Positions 9,440 through 17,570 of a stretch of DNA of 64,000 nucleotides are shown one piece after another (position 1 is the first letter of the stretch; each line of letters opens with the position of its first letter). Source of the stretch: Morococcus cerebrosus (lineage in GTDB: Bacteria; Pseudomonadota; Gammaproteobacteria; Burkholderiales; Neisseriaceae); NCBI RefSeq assembly GCF_022749515.1, contig NZ_CP094242.1, positions 2,294,001-2,358,000 of the forward strand, given 5' to 3'. Below the pieces are notes generated by a model. That model made no database searches. It was not told the DNA's origin and worked only from the letters and a program-made list of their open reading frames with translations. The translations under genes were made by a program, and so were the position numbers.

Positions 9440-10360
9440 TTATTCCTTCACAAAACTTACGCCGTGAAGATGGGAATTGAGGATGGCAGTCCGTAAGGCA
9501 GTCAATGCTTTGGGGCGGACGAAGTTCCGACGGTATGCCAAAACGACGCGACGGTGCGGTACGGAGCCTGAAAACGGGATGATGCTGAAGAGCAAATGGT
9601 CGTTTTCGGTCAGTGCGGTAGCGGGCATGACGCTGATGGCGAGACCGCTGGCAACCATGTGTCGGATGGTGTTGATGGAGCTGCCTTGCAGGGTGTTGGT
9701 CAGACCTTGGATTTTCTGCTTGGCGGCAAGCTCGGAACAGCTTGATAAAACTTGGTCGCGCATACAGTTGCCTTCCGTCAGCAACAAGACCTGCTCTTCG
9801 CCCAACATCTGCGGGGTAACGGCATCGAGTTCTTCGAAATGGTGTCCTTTGGGGACGATGACGAAGAAAGGCTCGTCATACAGCGGCTCGGTGACGATAC
9901 CCGGCTCTTGGAAGGGTTCTGCGACTACGATGGCATCGACGTCGCCGCGTTTGAGCGATTCGGTCAGGATGTGCGTGTAGTTCTCTTCAAGCATCAGGGG
10001 CATTTTCGGCGCGGTTTCGCGCAGGGAAATGATGAGCTTGGGCAGAAGGTAGGGGGCGACGGTAAAAATCAGACCGAGTTTGAATGCGCCTTCCAATTCG
10101 TTTTGCTCTTCGCTGGCAAGGTGCTTGATCAGCTCGGCTTCTTCCAGCACGCGGCGGGCTTGGGCAACGATGCGCTCGCCCGCTTCGGTGGTGATGATGT
10201 CGTTGCTGCTGCGGTCAAACAGGGATACCGACAGCTCTTCCTCCAGCTTTTTGATGGCAATGGAAAGGGTGGGCTGGCTGACAAAGCAGCGGCGTGCGGC
10301 ACGTCCGAAATGACGCTCCTGCGCGACGGCTACGATGTAACGCAATTCGGTCAAGGTCAT
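9440..10360 (-). CDS. oxyR: LysR-type hydrogen peroxide sensor OxyR
   Basis: 306 residues. Peroxide-responsive LysR regulator of catalase and other oxidative defence genes. The N-terminal winged helix-turn-helix (AARRCFVSQPTLSIAIKKLE, about 20-40) is followed by a substrate-binding-type domain. The redox pair sits at Cys199 and Cys208 within EGNCMRDQVLSSC, the same numbering as in E. coli OxyR, so disulfide switching should be intact. It starts 3 bases after the minE stop and is thus the last gene of the minCDE group; cotranscription of oxyR with min genes has been reported in gonococcus. Confidence 0.96.
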   Translation of the reverse strand: MTLTELRYIVAVAQERHFGRAARRCFVSQPTLSIAIKKLEEELSVSLFDRSSNDIITTEAGERIVAQARRVLEEAELIKHLASEEQNELEGAFKLGLIFTVAPYLLPKLIISLRETAPKMPLMLEENYTHILTESLKRGDVDAIVVAEPFQEPGIVTEPLYDEPFFVIVPKGHHFEELDAVTPQMLGEEQVLLLTEGNCMRDQVLSSCSELAAKQKIQGLTNTLQGSSINTIRHMVASGLAISVMPATALTENDHLLFSIIPFSGSVPHRRVVLAYRRNFVRPKALTALRTAILNSHLHGVSFVKE

Positions 10361-10363
10361 GTG

Positions 10364-10639
10364 TTAAGCCTTTTTCTGTTCCGTTTTTTGTTCAGGCAGG
10401 GTGATGTTCAATTCGAGAACATCCATACCGTCCTGCTTTTCTTGGGAAATGCGGATGTCGTCCAAAGAAACGTTGACGTATTTGGACAATACTTCCAGCA
10501 ATTCTTTGCGCAGGGTCGGCAGATAGTCGGGGGCTTTCCCTTCTTGCGCGCGTTCTTGAGCAATGATGATTTGCAGGCGGTCACGCGCGACGGCGGCGGT
10601 TTTCGGCTTTCTGCCGAACAACATATCTATTAATGACAT
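10364..10639 (-). CDS. minE: Cell division topological specificity factor MinE
   Basis: 91 residues. Stimulates the MinD ATPase and drives its oscillation. The N-terminal amphipathic helix ([11 protein letters not shown]) is the membrane and MinD contact region, [13 protein letters not shown] is the anti-MinCD segment, and the C-terminal half ([15 protein letters not shown]...[10 protein letters not shown]) is the dimerisation domain. It sits 3 bases downstream of minD and 3 bases upstream of oxyR. The tail KTEQKKA is slightly charged and variable. Confidence 0.95.
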   Translation of the reverse strand: MSLIDMLFGRKPKTAAVARDRLQIIIAQERAQEGKAPDYLPTLRKELLEVLSKYVNVSLDDIRISQEKQDGMDVLELNITLPEQKTEQKKA

Positions 10640-10642
10640 GGC

Positions 10643-11458
10643 TTAGCCTCCGAACAGTCGTTTGAAGAAGCCTTTTTTCTCAGCTTCAAGGAAACGCATT
10701 TCGCGGTTTTCACCCAAGAGGCGCGCGATGACGTCTTTGTAGGCTTCGGCAGCGGAAACGCTGTTTTGGTGGATGACGGGTTCGCCGGCATTGGATGCTT
10801 GCAGGACGTTTTGCGATTCGGGAATGACACCGATGAGCGGGATGCGCAGGATGTCGCAAATATCTTGTACGGACAGCATTTCGCCTTTGTTGACGCGTTC
10901 GGGAGAATAGCGGGTAATCAGCAGGTGTTCTTTGACCGTACCGCCTTGTTCGGCTTTGCGGGATTTGCTTTGCAGGATGCCCAAGATACGGTCGGAGTCG
11001 CGGACGCTGGATACTTCGGGGTTGGTTGTAACGATGGCTTCGTCGGCGAAGTAGAGTGCCATCAATGCGCCCTGTTCAATACCGGCGGGAGAGTCGCAGA
11101 TGATGTATTCGAATCCCATTTTGTCACTGCTCAATTCCTGCATGACTTTCTCAACGCCTTCACGGGTCAGTGCGTCTTTGTCGCGGGTTTGCGATGCAGG
11201 CAGAATGAAGAGGTTTTCGCAGTTTTTGTCTTTAATCAGTGCCTGGGTGAGCGTGGCTTCACCCTGGATGACGTTAATCAGGTCATACACAACGCGTCGT
11301 TCGCAACCCATAATCAGATCGAGGTTACGCAAACCGACGTCAAAGTCGATAACGGCAGTCTTGTGGCCTCGCAATGCCAATCCGGCTGCAATACTGGCGC
11401 TGGTCGTGGTTTTACCTACGCCGCCTTTACCTGATGTTACTACGATGATTTTTGTCAC
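10643..11458 (-). CDS. minD: Septum-site ATPase MinD
   Basis: 271 residues. Membrane-cycling ATPase that recruits MinC to the poles. The deviant Walker A is GKGGVGKT (residues 10-17), and the C-terminal membrane-targeting amphipathic helix is EAEKKGFFKRLFGG. A GTG start at 11458 was preferred because it gives TKIIVVTSGKGG as in other neisserial MinD proteins (271 residues) and has GAAAGGA upstream at good spacing; an ATG 15 bases further upstream overlaps that ribosome site. minC ends 27 bases before the start. Confidence 0.96.
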   Translation of the reverse strand: MTKIIVVTSGKGGVGKTTTSASIAAGLALRGHKTAVIDFDVGLRNLDLIMGCERRVVYDLINVIQGEATLTQALIKDKNCENLFILPASQTRDKDALTREGVEKVMQELSSDKMGFEYIICDSPAGIEQGALMALYFADEAIVTTNPEVSSVRDSDRILGILQSKSRKAEQGGTVKEHLLITRYSPERVNKGEMLSVQDICDILRIPLIGVIPESQNVLQASNAGEPVIHQNSVSAAEAYKDVIARLLGENREMRFLEAEKKGFFKRLFGG

Positions 11459-11485
11459 GATATTTCCTTTCAAATTTTGGAACGG

Positions 11486-12190
11486 TTAATCTGTGTCGAT
11501 TGCGCTGATAACCAAACGGTTGTCTTGCAATGAAACCTGTACGGCTTTTTTGTGCAGGTGGTCGGGCAGGTCTTGTTCGAAATTGCGGTAGATGCCCGCT
11601 ACGGAGACCAGCTCCGCCTGCATGGAGTGAATAAAGATGCGCGCGTTGGTGTTGCCTTTCGCGCCTGCCAGCGCCCTGCCGCGCATGGGTGCATAGACGT
11701 GAATGTTTCCGTCGGCAATGAGTTCCGCACCTTCACTGACGATGCCGGTTACGATAAGGTCGCCGTTTTCCGCATAAACCTGCTGTCCGGTGCGGACGGG
11801 GGTGCTGATGAGGACGGTCGGGTTATTGATGACGGTTGCCTGAACGGGGGCAGGCTCTTGGTTGATTTTGGGTTGTTGCGGCTCGGATTTGTCGCTGCGG
11901 CTGAAAACCAAATGATAACGTGCAGCAAAAGACGACCAACTTTCACTTTCATGGCGCAGCCCTAAAATCTGCATGCCATAACGGGCAAAAAGGGTCAGCA
12001 TGGCTCCGATGTCCAATGACTCGGGATGATCGAAATCCTGTACGTCTAAAACAAAAGGAACAATATCCAATTCTTGATACTGACCGGCGCGCTGGCGCAA
12101 AAATTCTTCCAGTTCGGTCAAGTCTGCGGTATGCAGGTGAATAGCCAGTACGTCAAGCCGGGCTGACTTTATGTCGAAGGCGGGTTTCAT
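11486..12190 (-). CDS. minC: Septum-site inhibitor MinC
   Basis: 234 residues. Inhibits FtsZ ring assembly away from mid-cell. The N-terminal domain (about 1-100) binds FtsZ. A Pro/Gln-rich linker (SEPQQPKINQEPAPVQ) leads to a C-terminal beta-helix (about 125-225) that dimerises and binds MinD, recognised by VRTGQQVYAENGDLIVTG, GNIHVYAPMRGRALAG and ARIFIHSMQAELVSVAG. First gene of minCDE-oxyR; its promoter should lie in the 220 bases up to the lysS terminator. Confidence 0.95.
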   Translation of the reverse strand: MKPAFDIKSARLDVLAIHLHTADLTELEEFLRQRAGQYQELDIVPFVLDVQDFDHPESLDIGAMLTLFARYGMQILGLRHESESWSSFAARYHLVFSRSDKSEPQQPKINQEPAPVQATVINNPTVLISTPVRTGQQVYAENGDLIVTGIVSEGAELIADGNIHVYAPMRGRALAGAKGNTNARIFIHSMQAELVSVAGIYRNFEQDLPDHLHKKAVQVSLQDNRLVISAIDTD

Positions 12191-12351
12191 AGTGAGTAAA
12201 TCATAAAATTTTTTAATTGTATAAGTTTACCGTGTAAATCTTGGCTATTCAATCCGTTTGGGTCGTCTGAAGTGAAATTTCCCATTCTCTTCTGAATTTC
12301 ATGAGAAATCGATATAGGTTAATCAAAGTTACAAAGTGGTACAAAAACGAC

Positions 12352-12396
12352 AAAGGTCGTCTGAAAACCAATTTTCCGGTTTTCAGACGACCTTTT
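12352..12396 (-). terminator. Inverted DUS pair after lysS
   Basis: AAAGGTCGTCTGAAAACC and GGTTTTCAGACGACCTTTT form an 18-bp stem with a short loop, starting 19 bases after the lysS stop. Confidence 0.8.
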
Positions 12397-12414
12397 CTTT
12401 ATTATCTGCCTACC

Positions 12415-13926
12415 TTATTCGGGACGCATCTGCGGGAACAAAATCACGTCGCGGATGGTTTGCGAATCGGTCAGCAGCATCACCAGGCGGTCGATGCCGA
12501 TGCCGCAACCGCCTGTCGGCGGCAGGCCGAATTCCATCGCGCGGATGTAGTCGGCATCGTAGTGCATGGCTTCGTCGTCGCCCGCGTCTTTTTGCGCCAC
12601 TTGCGCTTTGAAGCGTTCGGCTTGGTCTTCGGGGTCGTTCAACTCGGAATAGCCGTTTGCCAGCTCGCGGCCGACAACGAACAATTCGAAACGCTCAGTC
12701 AGACCTTGTTTCGTATCCGAAGCGCGTGCCAACGGGGAAACTTCGACCGGGTAATCGACGATGAAGGTCGGGTTCCACAGTTTGCCCTCGGCACAACCTT
12801 CAAACAGGGCAAGCTGCAGGCTGCCGATGCCGGGGGACGGCGGCAGGCTTTCGCCGTGTTTGACGATTTCTTTTTTCAGCCACTCCGCATCGTTCAACTG
12901 CTCGTCGGTGTAGTGCGGATTGTATTTTTTGATGGCTTCGAGAATGGTCAGGCGTTCGAACGGGCTTTCCAAATCGACTTCTTTGCCGTTGTAGCTGATT
13001 TTCGCCGTGCCGTTGACCGTGCGCGATGCGTTGCGGATGATGTCTTCCGCCATCTGCATCATGCGTTCGTAGTCGGAGAAAGCTTCGTAGAATTCAATCA
13101 TGGTGAATTCGGGGTTGTGGCGCACGGACATGCCTTCGTTGCGGAAGCTGCGGTTGATCTCGAACACGCGCTCCAAACCGCCAACCACCAAGCGTTTCAG
13201 ATACAACTCGGGGGCAATGCGCAGGTAGAGCGGGATGTCCAAAGCGTTGTGGTGGGTCACGAACGGTTTCGCCGTCGCGCCGCCGGGAATCGGGTGCATC
13301 ATCGGAGTTTCGACTTCGAGATAATGCTCGTTCACCATGAAATTACGCACGGATTGGATGATTTGGCTGCGTTTGATAAACGTATTGCGCGATTCTTCGT
13401 TGGCAATCAAATCGACGTAGCGTTGGCGGTATTTGGTTTCCTGATCGCTCAAGCCTTTGTGTTTGTCGGGCAGCGGGCGCAGGGATTTGGACAGCAGGCG
13501 GATGTCGGACACGCGCACGGTCAATTCGCCGTGGTTGGTTTTGAACAAAGTGCCTTCCGCGCCGACGATGTCGCCCAAGTCCCAATGGTTGAAATCGTCC
13601 AAAACTTCCTGACTCACGCCTTTGTTGTTCAGATAAAGCTGGATTTGGCCGGTCACGTCTTGGATGGTGGCAAAGCTCGCCTTGCCCATTTGACGCTTCA
13701 GCATCATGCGGCCGGCAATTTTGACGGGAACGGCTTGCGGGTCGAGTTCTTCTTTGCTGATTTCGCCGTATTGGGCGTGCAAATCGGCGGCAAAGCTGTC
13801 TCGCTTGAAGTCGTTGGGATAGGCAATGCGCTGTTGGCGGATGTTGTGCAGTTTTTCACGGCGCAGGGCGATGATTTGGTTTTCGTCCAACTGCGGCTCG
13901 GTTTGCGGATTGTTTTGTTCGCTCAT
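12415..13926 (-). CDS. lysS: Lysyl-tRNA synthetase, class II
   Basis: 503 residues, the usual length. Charges tRNA-Lys. An N-terminal OB-fold anticodon-binding domain (about 60-170, with [23 protein letters not shown]) is followed by the class II catalytic core. Motif 2 is [22 protein letters not shown] and motif 3 is [14 protein letters not shown] tRNA-Lys gene lies about 1.8 kb away on the same strand. The start [19 protein letters not shown] is the expected N-terminus. Confidence 0.98.
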   Translation of the reverse strand: MSEQNNPQTEPQLDENQIIALRREKLHNIRQQRIAYPNDFKRDSFAADLHAQYGEISKEELDPQAVPVKIAGRMMLKRQMGKASFATIQDVTGQIQLYLNNKGVSQEVLDDFNHWDLGDIVGAEGTLFKTNHGELTVRVSDIRLLSKSLRPLPDKHKGLSDQETKYRQRYVDLIANEESRNTFIKRSQIIQSVRNFMVNEHYLEVETPMMHPIPGGATAKPFVTHHNALDIPLYLRIAPELYLKRLVVGGLERVFEINRSFRNEGMSVRHNPEFTMIEFYEAFSDYERMMQMAEDIIRNASRTVNGTAKISYNGKEVDLESPFERLTILEAIKKYNPHYTDEQLNDAEWLKKEIVKHGESLPPSPGIGSLQLALFEGCAEGKLWNPTFIVDYPVEVSPLARASDTKQGLTERFELFVVGRELANGYSELNDPEDQAERFKAQVAQKDAGDDEAMHYDADYIRAMEFGLPPTGGCGIGIDRLVMLLTDSQTIRDVILFPQMRPE

Positions 13927-14035
13927 GGTGTTTTCCGGAAAAATAAATCAGGCGCAATCTGTTTCAGACGACCTGATTGAATCACAAAATTTGCGCATAT
14001 TTTACGCGATGTCGGTGTTTTTTTCTATAAAGGCA

Positions 14036-14078
14036 AAAATGCCGCCCGAAACCCGAAAATCGGTTGCAGGCGGCATTT
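14036..14078 (-). terminator. Hairpin terminator after the aldehyde dehydrogenase gene
   Basis: AAATGCCGCC and GGCGGCATTT pair with an internal GC-rich loop; read on the minus strand it is followed by TTTTTGCC. It lies 27 bases beyond the aldA stop. Confidence 0.7.
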
Positions 14079-14104
14079 CGTTTAACTGAGGCTAATATCG
14101 GCAG

Positions 14105-15547
14105 TTAAATATTGGTTTCCAGATAAACGACTTGGGTTTGCAGATATTCTTCCAAACCGTGTTTGCCGTCCGCGCCGCCGATACCGGATTTTTTCCAGCC
14201 CGCATGGAAGCCCTGCATGGCTTCGAAGTTTTCGCGGTTGATGTAGGTTTCGCCGAATTGCAGGCGGCGGGTGACGTAGAAGGCTTCGTTCAGGTTGGTG
14301 GTGTACACGGAGCTGGTCAGACCGAATTCGCAGTCGTTTGCCAAGGCGATGACTTGGTCGAGCGTGTCGAAAGTGGCAACAGGCAGGACGGGGCCGAAGG
14401 TTTCTTCCTTCATGATGTCCATGTTGTTGTCGGTGTCGGTCAGCAGGGTCGGTTCGAAGAAGTAGCCGCGTCCTTTGGCGCGTTTGCCGCCGCAGACCAG
14501 CGTCGCCCCTTGTTTGATGGCGCGTTCCACTTTTTCGGCAACGGCTTTGACGGCGCGCTCTTCAATCAGCGGACCCATTTCCAGCGCGCCTGCTTCGGCT
14601 TCGGCAGGGTTGCCGTAGCGCACACCTTTCATGGCGGCGGTCATTTTTTCAATGAACGCGTCTTTCAGGCTGCTGTGGACATAGACGCGCTCGGCGCAGT
14701 TGCAGATTTGACCGGTGTTGCCGACGCGCGAAGCCAAGATGGATTTCACTGCCAAGTCCAAATCCGCGTCTTTCAAAACGATGGCAGGCGCTTTGCCGCC
14801 GAGTTCCAACGAGACTTTGGTGATGTTGGCGGAAGCGGCTTCCATCACTTGGCGGCCTGCTTCGACGGAGCCGGTCAGGCTGACCATATCGACTTGCGGA
14901 TGGGCGGACAGGGCATTGCCGATTTCCGCGCCGGGGCCGTTCACGACGTTGAACACGCCTGCGGGCAGTCCGACCGCATCGACGATTTCGGCGAAGATGT
15001 GGCAGTTGATCGGGGTCACGCTGCTGGGTTTGACGACGATGGTGTTACCCGTGACCAAAGCAGGGCCCATTTTGCGGGCAATCAGGAAGAAGGGGAAGTT
15101 CCACGGCAGGATGCCTGCCACGACGCCCAACGGACGTTTGAACAATAAAATATTTTCGCGCGGGCGGTCGCTTTGGATGATTTCGCCTTCGTAACGGCGC
15201 GCCCATTCGGCTTGGTAATCGAGATAGTCGGCGGTGAACATGACTTCCACGCGCGCCAAGTCTTTGGTTTTGCCGCCTTCAGCAACGATGGTGTCGGTCA
15301 GCTTGTCGGCGCGTTCACGTATGCCTTGGGCGATTTTGCGCAAATACGCGCCGCGTTCGACCGCAGGCAGCCGCTCCCATGCCGGTTGCGCCGCACGCGC
15401 CGCCGCTACGGCGCGGTCAACGTCCGCTTTGCCGCCTTTAGGTTCGCGGGCGATGGCCTCTTCGGTGGACGGGTTCAATACATTGCGCCATTCGCCGTTG
15501 AAATCGTTTTCAAAGCGTCCGTTGATGTACATGGCCAATTGTTTCAT
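14105..15547 (-). CDS. aldA: Aldehyde dehydrogenase, AldA-like (lactaldehyde/glycolaldehyde type)
   Basis: 480 residues. NAD-dependent oxidation of small hydroxyaldehydes is expected, because long stretches agree with E. coli AldA (for example EWARRYEGEIIQSDRP, INRENFEAMQGFHAGW and GLEEYLQTQVVYL). The catalytic glutamate is Glu249 in LELGGKAP and the nucleophile is Cys282 in GQICNCAERV; GSVEAG is the cofactor-binding glycine motif. The start MKQLAMYINGRF was chosen because AGGAGA lies just upstream and the family begins there. It is monocistronic, downstream of a tRNA-Lys gene. Substrate choice is inferred from similarity only. Confidence 0.88.
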   Translation of the reverse strand: MKQLAMYINGRFENDFNGEWRNVLNPSTEEAIAREPKGGKADVDRAVAAARAAQPAWERLPAVERGAYLRKIAQGIRERADKLTDTIVAEGGKTKDLARVEVMFTADYLDYQAEWARRYEGEIIQSDRPRENILLFKRPLGVVAGILPWNFPFFLIARKMGPALVTGNTIVVKPSSVTPINCHIFAEIVDAVGLPAGVFNVVNGPGAEIGNALSAHPQVDMVSLTGSVEAGRQVMEAASANITKVSLELGGKAPAIVLKDADLDLAVKSILASRVGNTGQICNCAERVYVHSSLKDAFIEKMTAAMKGVRYGNPAEAEAGALEMGPLIEERAVKAVAEKVERAIKQGATLVCGGKRAKGRGYFFEPTLLTDTDNNMDIMKEETFGPVLPVATFDTLDQVIALANDCEFGLTSSVYTTNLNEAFYVTRRLQFGETYINRENFEAMQGFHAGWKKSGIGGADGKHGLEEYLQTQVVYLETNI

Positions 15548-15658
15548 TTTAAGTTCTCCTGTTGTTGTAGTCGCGTGTAGTTTTAGTCTATGCTTAAATT
15601 GCCTGGCATACAAGTATATTTAGCATATTTACAGGGGAAGTAGATTATTCCGGAGAAC

Positions 15659-15692
15659 ATAAAAAAAACCTGCTTTTTTCAAAGCAGGTTTT
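15659..15692 (-). terminator. Rho-independent terminator after tRNA-Lys
   Basis: AACCTGCTTT and AAAGCAGGTT form a perfect stem. On the minus strand a run of T follows. It starts 7 bases after the CCA end of the tRNA. Confidence 0.88.
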
Positions 15693-15698
15693 GATATT

Positions 15699-15774
15699 TG
15701 GTGGGTCGTGAGCGATTCGAACGCTCGACCAACGGATTAAAAGTCCGCTGCTCTACCGACTGAGCTAACGACCC
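15699..15774 (-). tRNA. tRNA-Lys (anticodon UUU)
   Basis: 76 nucleotides with the CCA end encoded. The acceptor stem pairs GGGTCGT with ACGACCC. The D arm is AGCTCAGTCGGTAGAGC, the anticodon loop is CTTTTAA giving UUU, and the T arm carries GGTTCGAATC-type sequence (GCGTTCGAATCGC). All arms close normally. It is a single-gene unit with its own promoter and terminator. Confidence 0.98.
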
Positions 15775-15786
15775 GACAAGCTATGA

Positions 15787-15815
15787 ATTATATTGGCCGA
15801 CATCCTGCTCGTCAA
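15787..15815 (-). promoter_or_regulatory. Sigma70 promoter of tRNA-Lys
   Basis: On the minus strand TTGACG (15810-15815) and a perfect TATAAT (15787-15792) are separated by exactly 17 bases. The -10 box lies 12 bases before the first base of the mature tRNA. Confidence 0.9.
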
Positions 15816-15895
15816 TAAGTTTTTTGAATTTTTTTTCAATAAAAGTAAACAGCCTGTTATTTACCGTTAAACTGCCCTATTTTACTGGTCCGTTA

Positions 15896-15904
15896 TGTTA
15901 TGAT
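15896..15904 (+). promoter_or_regulatory. Candidate extended -10 promoter for the repeat lipoprotein
   Basis: TGTTATGAT is an extended -10 element (TGnTATGAT), 56 bases before the start codon. No good -35 box is visible at 17 bases, which is tolerated by extended -10 promoters. Confidence 0.4.
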
Positions 15905-15959
15905 TCCCACGCCTGCCTGAAAAGGGGTAGGTGTTTTCCAGATTAAGAAAGGATAAAAC

Positions 15960-16391
15960 ATGAAAAAATTACTGATTGCTGCGATGATGATGGCCGGCTT
16001 GGCTGCATGCTCTCAAGAGGCCAAACAACAAACCCAAGAGGCTGCTTCTGCCGTAGCTTCTGATGCCAATGCTGCCGCTTCCGAGGCAAAAGATGCGGCT
16101 GATAAAGCAGTCTCCGACGTTAAAGATGCGGCTGCCGATGCCAAAGATGCTGCTGAAAAAGCTGTTTCCGATGTTAAAGATGCGGCTGCCGATGCTAAGG
16201 CAAGTGCAGATAAAGCTGTCTCCGACGCTAAGGAAACCGCAGATAAAGCCTTATCAAATGCAGCCGAAGCCACAGGAAAAGCAGTTGAAGAAGCTGCCAA
16301 AGATGCAAAAAATGCTGCTAAAGATGCTTTAAACAAAGCCGCCGATGCAACTCAAGATGCTGCGGACAAAATGAAAGACGCTGCCAAATAA
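15960..16391 (+). CDS. Ala/Lys/Asp-rich repeat lipoprotein
   Basis: 143 residues. The signal peptide ends in lipobox GLAAC, so Cys17 is lipidated. The mature part is almost only Ala, Lys, Asp, Ser, Glu and Val, built from an 18-residue unit of the form [18 protein letters not shown] (about residues 45-98), with a more degenerate continuation to the C-terminus. Pattern and composition predict one long amphipathic helix, as in LEA-like or apolipoprotein-like proteins. The DNA repeats in 54-base units at 16092-16145 and 16146-16199. A GAAAGG ribosome site and a strong terminator frame it as a single-gene unit. I cannot name a function; envelope stress protection or a periplasmic spacer are possibilities only. 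Confidence 0.85.
   Translation: MKKLLIAAMMMAGLAACSQEAKQQTQEAASAVASDANAAASEAKDAADKAVSDVKDAAADAKDAAEKAVSDVKDAAADAKASADKAVSDAKETADKALSNAAEATGKAVEEAAKDAKNAAKDALNKAADATQDAADKMKDAAK
16092..16250 (+). repeat. 54-bp coding tandem repeats in the lipoprotein gene
   Basis: Two nearly identical 54-base units (16092-16145 and 16146-16199) and a diverged third (16200 to about 16250) encode 18-residue helical blocks. Each unit keeps the GATAAAGC.GT.TCCGA core. Unit number could vary between strains. Confidence 0.75.
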
Positions 16392-16409
16392 TTGTTTGGG
16401 TTTCGTATC

Positions 16410-16446
16410 AACAAGCCGTCGGAAAGATTCCGTACGGCTTGTTTTG
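16410..16446 (+). terminator. Terminator after the repeat lipoprotein gene
   Basis: AACAAGCCGT and ACGGCTTGTT form a 10-bp stem, extended by CGGAA/TTCCG inside the loop, followed by TTTG. It lies 18 bases after the stop codon. Confidence 0.85.
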
Positions 16447-16516
16447 TTTACCTCGTTTTATTTTTCAGGCGACCTCTTGTGTTAAGATGACGGCTTTGCC
16501 GTGCAGGAAACCTGTT

Positions 16517-17299
16517 ATGACCGATATTCTGAATAAAATCCTTGCAACTAAAGCCCAGGAAGTCGTCGCCCAAAAAGCTTCTGTCTCTTTGGATGAAATG
16601 AAAAAACAGGCAGATGCTGCCTTGCCCGTGCGCGGGTTTTTTGACTCTATCCGTACCAAACACGAGCAAAACCGCCCTGCCGTCATTGCTGAAATTAAAA
16701 AAGCCAGCCCGAGCAAAGGACTGATCCGCCCAGATTTCCATCCTGCACAGATTGCCCGTGCCTATGAAAATGCCGGAGCTGCGTGCTTGTCGGTATTGAC
16801 TGACGAACAATATTTCCAAGGCTCTCCCGAATATTTGAAAGCGGCACGTGTGGCAGTCGGGCTTCCCGTTCTACGAAAAGACTTCATCATCGATGAGTAT
16901 CAGATTTATCAGGCGCGTGCCTGGGGGGCTGATGCCGTCTTACTGATTGCCGCCGCGCTGGAGCAAGAGCAATTAGGACATTTCGAAGCAGTAGCCCATC
17001 AATTAGGCATGAGCGTATTGTTGGAGCTGCATGATGCTTCAGAATTGGAAAAATGCCGAAACCTGACAACACCCCTATGGGGCGTAAACAACCGCAACCT
17101 GCGGACATTCGACGTATCTTTACAGAAGACTCTGGATTTACTGCCTGCGCTGACAGGTAAAACCGTCGTTACCGAAAGCGGCATCCGCGGCAAATCCGAC
17201 GTGGATTTTATGCGCAGCCACGGCATACATACCTTCTTAATCGGCGAGACCTTTATGCGTGCCGACGATATTGAAGCAGAAGTGCGGAAGCTGTTTTAA
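16517..17299 (+). CDS. trpC: Indole-3-glycerol phosphate synthase
   Basis: 260 residues, monofunctional (no TrpF fused). Closes the indole ring in tryptophan biosynthesis. TIM-barrel motifs are [17 protein letters not shown] (catalytic Glu/Lys and phosphate contact), [38 protein letters not shown] and [11 protein letters not shown]. The start [16 protein letters not shown] was chosen over an upstream in-frame ATG that overlaps the preceding terminator. It stands alone, not in a trp operon, as is common in Neisseria where trp genes are scattered. Confidence 0.97.
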   Translation: MTDILNKILATKAQEVVAQKASVSLDEMKKQADAALPVRGFFDSIRTKHEQNRPAVIAEIKKASPSKGLIRPDFHPAQIARAYENAGAACLSVLTDEQYFQGSPEYLKAARVAVGLPVLRKDFIIDEYQIYQARAWGADAVLLIAAALEQEQLGHFEAVAHQLGMSVLLELHDASELEKCRNLTTPLWGVNNRNLRTFDVSLQKTLDLLPALTGKTVVTESGIRGKSDVDFMRSHGIHTFLIGETFMRADDIEAEVRKLF

Positions 17300-17322
17300 G
17301 GTTTCATATTGCGGAATCATGT

Positions 17323-17366
17323 AAAAGGTCGTCTGAAAACAGATTTTGGTTTTCAGACGACTTTTT
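17323..17366 (+). terminator. Inverted DUS pair after trpC
   Basis: AAAAGGTCGTCTGAAAAC with TTTTCAGACGACTTTTT, a long stem ending in T, 24 bases past the trpC stop. Confidence 0.8.
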
Positions 17367-17506
17367 CTTCAAACTCAAATAACGGGCAAAACATTCCTTA
17401 TATCCGAATAAAAACTCAGACGGCGTCATTCCAATCCACGCCATACCAATAATCCCGTTCCTCAAGAAACTTGCCGTATGGGTTCTGCCTGCAAGGATAA
17501 TAAAAA

Positions 17507-17551
17507 AGAGGTCGTCTGAAAACCTGAAACCAAGGTTTTCAGACGACCTCT
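17507..17551 (-). terminator. Inverted DUS pair after valS
   Basis: GAGGTCGTCTGAAAACC with GGTTTTCAGACGACCTC, 20 bases beyond the valS stop on the minus strand. The 140 bases between this and the trpC pair hold no recognisable feature. Confidence 0.75.
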
Positions 17552-17570
17552 GTAATTGTTCACCCAACAA

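Noticed and set aside
12301..13980. Long open frame of 559 codons on the plus strand
   Set aside because: It is the antisense of lysS, His/Arg/Phe-rich with no recognisable domain; lysS on the other strand is certain.
14132..15148. Open frame of 338 codons on the plus strand
   Set aside because: Antisense of the aldehyde dehydrogenase gene, composed of mirrored GC-rich codons without family motifs.
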